Assembly (NCBI GenBank): GCA_009760855.2
Contig: WPIO01000017.1
Location: 4,206,501-4,270,500 of the forward strand
DNA: 64,000 nucleotides
Direction: 5' to 3'
DNA from: Cristatella mucedo
Lineage: Eukaryota > Bryozoa > Phylactolaemata > Cristatellidae
Shown here piece by piece: positions 33,570 through 42,546 of this stretch (position 1 is the first letter of the stretch; each line of letters begins with the position of its first letter). Both the position numbers and the translations under genes were made by a program. The notes below the pieces were generated by a model. The model saw only the letters and a program-made list of their open reading frames with translations. It made no database searches and had not been told where the DNA came from.

Positions 33570-34965
33570 CAAAGGACAGACTCGTTGCGTCAGTTTAGGT
33601 GGGCAGCCGAAATTCAGTACCTCTTACTAGAGTGCTAGTACTTCGTCTAGACTGGAAGGTGAGCTCCGAGATAGAAAGTCAGAAGGGACGGGTTTGAGAG
33701 CATTCAAGGGCAGCAGAGCCTGGACAGGAGGCCAACGAGTCCAATTACGATCAGCTGTACCGCCGGCCACACTAGAGGCTACAGTATTCTCCGATCGTAT
33801 CCGTCTTGCATACGAGGACCATGGGGAAAAACTCCGTGGACGAGGACGTGGTGACGATGGCTGGCAACCATTTCTCGGCGCCGCGCGAGCTAGCTTTCTA
33901 ACCGCTATGGACTGCACCGAACTCTCCTGAGTCAATCAAGCCGGAGCAGATTAATCAGTATAGGACAGCATTTGGTTTTCTTTGTCATGTGCGCAACTCC
34001 TGAACCTACGATGCCAAGCTAAATGTTCTACGATAGTTATAGTATTAAATTGTATAGCGCTCTAAGAGAAATCTCTTTTGAAGGTGCTTGTTTATTTTTC
34101 TGCAGTACAGTCATGTTCAAGTTACAGTTTCTTATTTTTATATAATCAGTTCGTGACCCATGTGGCAGGGCCTCAGCAAAACTCCATAAAAATGAGCGAG
34201 CTACAATATGCACGTCTTTGTACTTTCTAATGATAGTCGTATGCTGTATCAAATCAATGTGCCAAGCTTCGGAGTACACAGGCTTCTATCGTGGCCTTCA
34301 GGCTCAATAGTTGCATCCATGCATTTTCATTGTAGACTAGGCTGAGCGGGCTGCATAGGCTGGAACTGTAGAGGTGCATCAGCGCACCTTCATTATGCCC
34401 TAGGCTGAGGGGTTAACAAATATATGCTTGCACTGTAGAGTTGCCTCAATATCGTAATCCTTAACTGTCGCGCAGGTTCACGAGTGTCCTTTCGGTCGTG
34501 CTTGTCTTTGCGTATTAGTACCATGTTAAGCATCAAAGCAGCAATCGCCAATTCCAAAAACTTACCTTCTACAAAGTAGCCACGCACGCCATACGGGTAG
34601 AATGAAGGTCGTTTCGATTAAACCTGATCTCTACAGGGCCAGACTTCTCTTATAATGTTTCGCTTGTTCCCATGGATGTCTCTGCTCTCCAACCCACAGG
34701 CCTTAAAATCACAGCCGGCCGTTATAACATTTTCAGGCATCAATGAGCTTTTTTCTTTTGCATTTGAAAATTTGACTACATAGTTCTTGTGGGCTCGGGA
34801 TAAAAAGAAAGCAGAAGGAGAAGACTTCAGAAATGTGCGCCAGACAAAACAGACGCACCGCTGTTGGCTTTATAATTCGATAGGAGCAAGATCGCTTGTC
34901 GACATTTCATAGTCATCTTGCCTGGATGTCGCTGTAAATGTAAGAGCGAAGCCTCGAGCGAATGG
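33570..34965. other. Intergenic DNA with one retroposon tail
   Basis: About 34045-34090 is an L2/SINE1 tail remnant on the minus strand ('aaattgtatagcgctctaag'). No gene recognised in the rest. Confidence 0.5.
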
Positions 34966-34973
34966 AACGCACA

Positions 34974-35007
34974 TGACGTCACTTGATACAAGCTAGAGGA
35001 TATAAAT
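34974..35007 (+). promoter_or_regulatory. CRE plus TATA promoter-like site
   Basis: A perfect cAMP-response element TGACGTCA (34974-34981) lies 19 nt upstream of TATAAAT (35001-35007). A start site near 35030 would give a short transcript segment ending at a donor-like 'ttttttggtaagg' (GT at 35078). CREs cluster just upstream of the TATA box in many inducible animal promoters. The downstream gene is not identified; no coding exon is convincing between 35.1 and 36.2 kb. Confidence 0.4.
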
Positions 35008-35089
35008 GCCCTCGTGCTGCTTGAACCGTCGCTAGTCGTCGCTTGCGTGCATAGGTCGAAGCACTGCCGTTTTTTTGGTAAGGCCACGA

Positions 35090-36195
35090 TTGAGCCGGCT
35101 CGGGTGCGTAAGCGCAGGCCGGAAGGGCGGGAGCGGTCGTGTGGGAGCGGACGACGATCCCCAGCGGCAAGCGTTTAGATGTCTGTAATGGCGCGTAATT
35201 TCTTTCGATGGCACGCGTAATTTCTTTCGCGCCACAGTCGAAAGTCGCCAACTTGGTCGTTTCGAGTTGATTGCTCTTGAAAACCAGCCGAAGCCCCGTC
35301 CACGCCCGGCTGGAAGCTAAAATGCGCACTGCTCTTGTAGGATCGTTCCTCGCCGACCGCCGTATTCACAGCCGGCTGAATCTTCAAGTAATTATAGCTC
35401 CTCGAGCGCAGCAGCGAAGAGCTTACCGTCTGACTTCAAGGTGCTCCACCTTGGATCGGCTGCCCAGACTTTCTTCCGGTGCACGATTCCCCGTAAGAGA
35501 AAGACATTCGTCATACACCCAGAATGGGACTCGGAGCGGTAGCAGAAACTAGTGCTATATCTCGCTGTGGTAATAATGTACTACGAGTCGATTCAGTACT
35601 ATCGTACAACCGAGCAGAGAGAATAAGCTACATCATAAAATCGCCGACTCTCTATATGGTGCACAGTGCATCATTCTTGTGACACGAAATTTAAATAGGG
35701 TCTCATTTCAGATTCTATTTGCTAGACACCTTAGCGTTAGAGAGCATTCTAGCAGTGAAAATGAAATGTGTCGTTTCTATCTTTGCAAGGGAGAGATTGG
35801 TAATGAGCGGTCGTGCACTGCTTAGGATATCTATTTGTTAAATAGCTACAACGGAGTGTTTCCGGCGGCATGTTGTGCTTTTTGTCTTTGGCATTGCAGT
35901 TGCAGCGTTACCAATCTTGGTGACCGATGTCGATTGTCTGGACATCCTGGCAAGCTTCACATTTTTAGTACTTAGTGTGCGTCTAATTTCCTAATGTATA
36001 CCCTACGTTTTCCACTCTGCTAATAAATATTGCTAAAGCGAGTTCAGCTGCTGCTTCACTATTAGCCCTCAAGCAACCATGGTCAGATTTTCGGAACTTC
36101 CACGAGAGAAATTTTTGGGACACTCGCCACGGACACCTTTTAGGGCATATGATTGAAAAGAATGTGGACGATACACCAAGCAACGACACATAAGC
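35090..36195. other. Intergenic DNA, no gene recognised
   Basis: Short overlapping frames on both strands. A local direct duplication of 'gcgtaatttctttcg' occurs near 35191-35230. Nothing else supportable. Confidence 0.45.
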
Positions 36196-36319
36196 ACCTC
36201 GGTGCTTCAGCAGGCGTCTATAATCTCCTCAAGATTACTGCTCGCCGCGCGGAGCCGCTCGGCCAGGCGTCTCTGGAGGAGCTGCCCCTCCCGACTCTCG
36301 CCGCCAGCCACAACTAATC

Positions 36320-36373
36320 GCCAGGGAGCTGCTGGGCCGCGGCTGCTGGGCCGCGGCCCAGCAGCTCCCTGGC
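36320..36373. repeat. Perfect 23-bp inverted repeat with 8-nt loop
   Basis: Arms 36320-36342 and 36351-36373 are exact reverse complements; the loop is ctgctggg. The arms are GC-rich (gccagggagctgctgggccg...). A single RNA or DNA strand would form a very stable hairpin. The loop repeats part of the arm, suggesting the palindrome arose by templated inversion of a short duplicate. Too short for a normal miRNA precursor. Confidence 0.95.
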
Positions 36374-36394
36374 ATTCCCAGCTCCCCAGCATTG

Positions 36395-36635
36395 TCGTGA
36401 TCCTTTCAAGCCGTCCTGAGCTGCTACTTCCATGCTTCTCACTTCCGCGACTGCTCTCTTGTCTCAGCTATGCTTCTCACTTTCTCTTTGCTGCGTGAGA
36501 TTAAATCTCTTGGCTACCGAATGCCTACAGATAGCCGCTTACGCTTTGAGTGCGCTATACAAAACTCTCCTGCATAACACCCACATAGTCTTTGCTTCAT
36601 ATGGCTTTGCGGAGTAGCGGACGGAGATTTATACA
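36395..36635 (+). mobile_element. L2-B LINE, 3' end
   Basis: 'gctacttccatgcttctcac', 'cactttctctttgctgcgtg', 'tgagtgcgctatacaaaact' and 'ctcctgcataacacccacat' follow the L2-B 3' end in order. Confidence 0.88.
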
Positions 36636-36654
36636 TGCAGTCATTCCTCGTCAC

Positions 36655-37310
36655 TTCACGCTCGATTTTCGCGGCTTCACTTGAGCTATTCTTCTTTTCT
36701 AGCTTGACAGTCACACTAGGCTTGCCCATAACTATCGTGTCGGTCTTATCATCATTTATTTTCAGGAAGTAAGCAGCCATGTAAATGCGAATGTCGTCGA
36801 TTCTGACTACACAATCCCAGAGAGTCTTAGAACGCTTGAAGGATAGGTATAGCTGCATGTCATCTGCATAGAAATGAAAGACGCGAGTGCGCTTGACGAT
36901 GACATTGAAGAAGGAGCGTTTAGACAGTGAAAAAAAGCGGGGCCAAAGACTAGTCTTTAAGGCACCCCCAACTTTGAGGACTGCCCGGACGACCGACAGC
37001 CATATACAACTAGTCTCAGACATCTCTCACTGAGGTAGGCCCCCTAGCCCAGTTTATACTGGGCTAGTGATAAGAGGTCTGGAAGACTCCGGAGGACGGC
37101 TGTGTCTAATCGTGCTAGTAGTTCAATGAGAACTAGCAGAATGGTCGTGTATTGATTAGCATGGTTCACAAAATCTTTTTCAACCCTACTCAGAGCAGTT
37201 TTTACAGAATGGATAGTTGCGTTCTCATGATCTAAGGTTAACTTCCTGATGAGTGGCCTGACAATAGCTGTTTGCAGGAGGGGAGGGATTTCACCGATAA
37301 CCAAGGATAT
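36655..37310 (-). mobile_element. Diverged L2-type LINE, RT region
   Basis: Minus-strand frames contain HFYADDMQLYLSF (the YADD catalytic box), MAAYFLKINDDKTD and an upstream 'HENATIHSVKTALSRVEKDF' segment equivalent to the 'HSTESALLRVHNDL' box. Several frameshifts. It is distinct from L2-A and probably older. Confidence 0.82.
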
Positions 37311-37435
37311 TTACATTATTAATATTATTATTTTTTTATTCGTTATGGAGGTCCTCTAGGGACAGTAAATTAGCTATTCTTTTTTTTCATCTAAAGAATT
37401 TTGGCAACAAAAGCTTTGGTAATGTAATGTAACGT

Positions 37436-37582
37436 ACTGGTTTGGTCTAGCGGTTAAGGTGCTCGCCCCGACCAAGGTCTGACTGAGGTCGTGGGCTCGA
37501 GCCCCGAGGTATATGTGAAGCACCTGAATAGAGATCACGTTCTCTTTGGGCGCTATACAAATGACTTATATATATAAATGAC
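37436..37582 (+). mobile_element. SINE1 copy
   Basis: 'actggtttggtctagcggtt' head, B-box 'gggctcgagcccc', tail 'gaagcacctgaatagagatc' and 'gggcgctatacaaatgactt', then an AT-rich end. Confidence 0.94.
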
Positions 37583-37599
37583 TTATATACTGCATTTCG

Positions 37600-38035
37600 G
37601 TCGGTAACCCCAAAAATCCACAAAGACAAAGTTAGTATTACGCAGGAGAGTTTTCTATAGCGCACTCAGAGCCTGAGCGGTTTTAAGTACGCGTGGGGTT
37701 TTTGCTCTGCAGGTCCTAAATCGTGGAACTCACTTCCACAATTTTTGTGCAAAGACATCTGTTCTCCTGCTGCTGAATCTGGCATATCCTTTCCGTATGC
37801 AATGTGCTGATAGTTCCATGCTACTCACTTCATTGATTGCCATCCTGACTCAGCCGTGCTTCTCAGATTTCTCTTTGCTGCGTAAGATGAAGTCTGTTGG
37901 TTACCATGCGTGCCTAAAGCTGCTTAAGCTTGGAGTGTGCTCTCCTGTAAGCTGTAGAAAACTCTCCTGCGTAACCTCCACTGAGTCTTATTTGTGGTTC
38001 TATTTGGAGCTTTAGACGGAGATACATTACATTAC
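37600..38035. mobile_element. Inverted pair of L2-B 3' ends
   Basis: 37600-37680 is the L2-B tail on the minus strand ('gtattacgcaggagagtttt'). 37690-38035 is a longer L2-B 3' end on the plus strand ('tcctaaatcgtggaactcac' through 'gagatacattacatta'). Two insertions head to head, able to form a hairpin. 38036-38560 has nothing recognised. Confidence 0.82.
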
Positions 38036-38559
38036 AAAACGGCTCACTGACTACCCTAGTTAATGCACTAGTTAGATTCCAGGTGAGCGAAGTTCTTAAA
38101 GGCCCACCGTAACCAACAAGTGCTTAAAATGGCACACACTTTCCTAAAAATGAGCAGTTCAGCTGGGCTAAAAGACAAGACAAAATTGAAAATCCAATCC
38201 AGTCAAGCATTTTAGCGAGGAACCTGCGCCATTTGAAAAACAAGAGCGGACGCTTTGTAATGACTTTGTATTGACTGTCGGTCCTATAGAATGAAGAAAA
38301 AATGAAATGCTCTTTAGGAGCTGATAACTCCTTAGGGCAATTTTCTATAGAAACAATGGCAAAACTAGCTAAACTGGTCTGGTCATCTGGTAGCGTACTC
38401 TTTCATTTTTGCAGAACGCCTCAAACGCTTTTTCTAAGTCAACGCCAACACACAGTCGTGGCTTAAATTTCTACGCCGTTTACACCGTCTACCTTCAACC
38501 ATTTTAAACCTTGCCCCTCATCCGACTCACTTATTTCCGTTGCAGTCTGCATTCTCGGC

Positions 38560-39240
38560 ATTCGCATTTGGATGGCTACTAACTTACTAACCTTACTGGT
38601 GATGTTACCCCCAATAGCTGTGGGCGAACGTAGTGTTATCCGAAATTTGAAAGACCAGACTTTCACGGTTAGTTCAGTTACTACCACTCTCTTGGTGTTC
38701 GCTAATAATCTAGGCGTGCCCATTCAAAATAAATTGTCATTGGGTGAGCGCATTTCTTCCGCTGTCAAGTAGGCCAACTTTCAGCTAAGGAGCACGGCTG
38801 AAATTAGGGCCTGCTTTGATGAGAGTACAGCAGCCAAAGTAGTTCACGCCTTTGTGACTAGGAGTCTAGATTTCTTGCGATTCCCTTTATTCTAAACTAT
38901 AGAGGCCTCTGACCTTAATTTTTTTCCAGCACAAAACGCTGCGTGAAAAACTCGGCGGCTCGTCCGGTCTGTCGTCAACAGCGCGTAGCTGCCATCGACA
39001 CGTGGCTTCCTGACTTAGCTTCTCTGACTCCTTACCAAGCGTCGAAACAATTCAAAGATCCTCTGCTTGGCTTGGCATGTAATTCACTCGCTTTCTCCGA
39101 CCTACCTATCCGACCTCTTTGCTCTCTTGATGTGCTGTCGAACCTCCAGCTTCTCAGCGTCAAATCCTCCCGCCATGCCTCCGAACAAGTTAAAGCGATT
39201 GGCGATTAAGCACACAGATCGAAGGCAGTGAAAGTTTATA
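38560..39240 (+). mobile_element. Old, diverged L2-type LINE fragments
   Basis: Frames give 'MAT', LKDQTFTVSSV, 'GVPIQNKLSLGERISSAVK', then 'STAEIRACFDESTAAKVVHA' and 'FVTRSLDF', matching in order the segment after YADD in L2-A. The right part (38930-39230) resembles the L2-D C-terminus. Heavily mutated. Confidence 0.65.
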
Positions 39241-39261
39241 ACTCTCTTCTGGCTACGGCTA

Positions 39262-39360
39262 TAATAACAATATTATTAAAACACTTGATAAAGTGCCCTA
39301 AGAGAACTCAATCTCTTTCTAGGCGCATTACATTTGCTGCAAAGGAAACACGATTGAATG
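39262..39360 (-). mobile_element. L2-A tail, reverse orientation
   Basis: 'gataaagtgccctaagagaa' followed by 'ctcaatctctttctaggcgc' and 'tttgctgcaaaggaaac'. It stands back to back with the long plus-strand L2-A that follows. Confidence 0.88.
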
Positions 39361-39364
39361 TTTA

Positions 39365-41045
39365 GTGGTAGCATGCTCGATGTCATTGGCCACAGATCAT
39401 GTCCCAGCACCTTTCCAAAAAGCTGTAGTCAGGCCACTTCTCAAGAAATCAACACTAGACCAAGAGAACTTGAGCAGCTATCGCCCAGTCTCCCTTCTAC
39501 CATTCCTATCAAAGACATTGGAATGGGTCGTGGCGGACCAGCTGAACTCATTTATCGAAACTTCAAACCTTGCTAGTAAGTTCCAGTCTGGCTTTAGAGC
39601 GAATCACTCCACAGAGTCAGCATTGCTTAGGGTGCACAACGACCTACTTAGGAATTCAGATATAGGTAGAGTGTCTCTGCTTGTTTTGCTCAATCTTTCG
39701 GCAGCTCTTGATACTATCGATCACAGAGTTCTTCTAGAGCGCCTCTCATCTCGCCTGGGCATCACTGGCACTGCTCTTGCAATGGTTCAGGTTGTATCTC
39801 AGTGGAAGACTCCAGAGTATTGACGTGAATGGACAAAGATCAACCAAGGTACCTCTGAAATATGGGGTACCTCAGGGCTCCGTGCTAGGTCCGGTTATTT
39901 TCAAGGTTTATACTCTCTCTCTCTTGCTCATGTGCTTGCCGAGCACAATCTAGGCTTTCACTTCTATGCGGACGACACTCATTTGTACCATTGCTTTGAT
40001 CCCTCCCAGCCTTCGAGCACCTCAAATTCTCTCAACTCACATGCTGCATGTATTGATGTCATCTGCGCATGGATGGCAGCACATTTTCTAAAACTGAGTG
40101 ATGATAAAACCAACTTACTAGTTATGGGCAAACCCAGTGTGATTCAGAGATTGGAAAGGCTGACGCTCAAAATTGGCTCTGCCAGCATATTTCCTGTTGA
40201 ATCAGCTCGAAATCTAAGTGTCATGTTCCAAAGTGACCTCTCGTTAGATGACCACATCAGCTTCACAGTCAGGTCTGCCTACTTTCAGCTACATAACATT
40301 GCTAAAATTCGGGCTTGTTTAGATAAGGATACCACGTCAAAGTTGGTCCATGCATTTGTGACATCTTGTCTTCACTTCTGTAACTCACTGCTTGCTGGCC
40401 TACCGGCATGTGCAATCAGGCGATTACAGCTGGTGCAAAACTCTGAAGCTAGGCTTGTCTGTCGTGAGCATTGCAGTTGCCACATCACACCACTTCTCAC
40501 AGACCTGCACTGGCTACCAGTCGAGCAACGGATTGACTTCAAGGTTACGTCGTTCACTTTTAGGTCACTTCATTCTTTGGCTCCAGCCTATCTCTCAGAT
40601 CTACTCCCCCACCGGGCCAAGCATCATACCACCCACTTTTCGGAATCCAGCAGTTTACCAATACCTCATACAAACCTTAAATCCTTTGGAGACCATGCAT
40701 TTAGTTCGTATGCTCTCAAAGCCTGGAACTCACTCCCGACTTGCGGCACAACATCCCCTGACTTGACCACATTTAAAAAGAACTTAAAAACACACCTATT
40801 TATGAGAGCATTTAGTGGGTCCCTGTGATTCGTTCTTCATGTGCTTATGCGTGCTGATACTGTGCATGCTGCCACTAACCACATTTGCAGGCTGACCCTG
40901 TGCATGTCACCCCTAACCATGTTATTTATGTTGTTTACCAAGCATGATATTACTCGCCACTCAATCTCGTTTCCTTTTGCAGCAAATGCAAAGCGCGTAG
41001 GATGAGATTGAGGTATCTGAGGGCGCGTTATGTGATGTATCTCCG
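39365..41045 (+). mobile_element. L2-A LINE, longest copy (reverse transcriptase to tail)
   Basis: Two long frames joined by one frameshift near 39.80 kb. Frame 1 (152 codons): 'KAVVRPLLKKSTLDQENLSS', YRPVSLLPFLSKTLEWV, FRANHSTESALLRVHNDLL, LLVLLNLSAALDTIDHR. Between frames: YGVPQGSVLGPVIF. Frame 2 (298 codons): HNLGFHFYADDTHLYHCF with the YADD box, FLKLSDDKTNLLVMGKPS, DLHWLPVEQRIDFKV, KAWNSLPT. In frame 1 the palm Asp-rich box has Ala-Leu-Asp for the usual Ala-Phe-Asp. Then comes the L2-A 3' UTR and a mutated tail. The endonuclease and ORF1 are absent, so it is 5'-truncated and inactive, but it is the best reference for the family. Confidence 0.93.
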
Positions 41046-41510
41046 TCTGTAACTCCACAAAGTCATAAAGACCACGTGGGTGTTACGCAGGAGTTTTGAA
41101 TAGCGAACTCACAGCCTATGCGGCTTTCGGTACACATTCGGTAGCCAACAGACTTCGTATCACGTAACAAAGAGAAAGTGGGAAGCATAGCAGAGTCAGG
41201 AGAGCAGTTGAGGTAGTGAGTAGCAAAGAAGTAGCAGTTCAGGACCGCTGAAAAAGATGTGCCATAGTCGGCAGTTGGAGAGTAGTTGTCGTTGCGTAAG
41301 AATTGTGGAAGCGAGTTCCACAGTCTAGGACCTGCAGGGCTCAAGCTTTTGTCGCCAACTGTCATTAAGCGGAGGAATGGGACAGCTAATTTATTTTCCA
41401 CACAGGACCTGAGGGCGCGAACAGGCTGAAACTGATGCAGCAGTCCAGCTAAGTACGAAGGAGCCAAGCCGTGGCGGGCCTTGTGGGTCAGCGTAAGAAC
41501 TTTGCTCTGT
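41045..41510 (-). mobile_element. L2-B LINE, 3' end
   Basis: Minus-strand 134-codon frame: 'APSYLAGLLHQFQPVRALRS', CVENKLAVPFLRLMTVGD, RLWNSLPQFLRND. It begins at the tail complement 'gtaactccacaaagtcataa' and is closely similar to the 14.8-kb copy in reverse. Confidence 0.92.
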
Positions 41511-41514
41511 ATTT

Positions 41515-41885
41515 ATCAAGTGCATCATTGTTATTCTTATTATAAGTCAGGAGATGTGACGCAAGTCGGGAGTGACTTCCAGGCTTTGGGAGCCTACAAA
41601 CTAAAGGTATGATCTTCAAAGGATTTGAGGTTTGTACGAGGTATAGGTAAACAGTATGATTCCGAAAAGCGGGTGGTGCGATGCTTAGCATGGTGGGGCA
41701 GTAGACCTGATAGGTATGCTGGATCCGGATACAGAAAGGATCTAAAACTGAGCGACGAAAAACTTGAAGTCGATGCGTTGCTTGACTGGGAGTGAGTGGA
41801 GGTTGGTGAGAAGTGGTGTGATGTAGCAGTTGCGACGCTCACGATAGACAAGCCTAGCTGCAGAGTTTTGGTCTCTATCAGCAAT
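41515..41885 (-). mobile_element. L2-A LINE, C-terminal fragment
   Basis: Complement of 'ccaggctttgggagc', 'ggatttgaggtttgtacgag' and 'gacaagcctagctgcagagt', the conserved C-terminal codons of L2-A. Frameshifted. Confidence 0.82.
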
Positions 41886-42060
41886 GGCCTTGAACCTTTA
41901 AGTCTCAGCTAAAGACGCATCTGTTTTGTCGGCCTTTTCCTTCTCCCCATAGAACATGTGTGTTTTATTCCGGTCTGTTTTGCTTGAATACATGGGCACG
42001 ATTTATTGTAAGTTACAAGCCTATCTTACTAACCGGTGACCATGAGTGTTGCTGCGATTG
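41886..42060 (+). mobile_element. L2-D LINE, 3' fragment
   Basis: 'cctttaagtctcagctaaag' and 'acgcatctgttttgtcggcc' parallel the 'FKSQLETHLLWP' codons at 14.63 kb, followed by a similar 3' region. Confidence 0.6.
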
Positions 42061-42171
42061 CTTCAGTATGATGGCCTAAGCATTACACTCGCTTGCATTT
42101 TTATGCTGGATAGCATGCATGGCACTAACCCTTGATTATTGATCCTGCTGTAGCTATCGTGACAAATAATC

Positions 42172-42324
42172 CTGGCTGATTTAACAGCCTCATTTTTATA
42201 GTAGCAGAAGAGCTTGTGTGGCTATCACCACTGCTTTCAGTTGGCAATATTCAATCACCCAACTGCAGGATTCGATCCCACGACCTGGGTCGTGAAGAGC
42301 GTGCGCCTTCGCTTCTGGGCTACT
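42172..42324 (-). mobile_element. SINE2 copy plus adjoining tail remnant
   Basis: 'ctggctgatttaacagcctc' is the SINE2 3' end in reverse; the body and the B-box complement 'ggattcgatcc' follow. Immediately right (42325-42390) a plus-strand SINE1-type tail reads 'gtgaagcgcctagatagtga' and 'gggcgctatgcaaat'. Confidence 0.88.
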
Positions 42325-42536
42325 TGTGAAGCGCCTAGATAGTGAGTTCGTTGTTTTAGGGCGCTATGCAAATAACGCTACTATATTAATATTATCATTC
42401 TTTTGCATTCTAACCGTGCTTCAAAGCCATTGTGCTGACTTACCAAATCACCTGGGAGTTGGGTAGCATTTTGAACACGGTTACTCTGATCCGAAGCGTA
42501 TTCAAAGCAGCCCGACACCAGATTGAGTGTCAAATG

Positions 42537-42542
42537 TTTATT
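42537..42542 (-). terminator. AATAAA polyadenylation signal of the F-box gene
   Basis: The minus strand reads TGA (stop, 42549-42547), then ATGC, then AATAAA. Cleavage 10-30 nt further would leave a 3' UTR of only about 25-40 nt. Confidence 0.7.
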
Positions 42543-42546
42543 GCAT

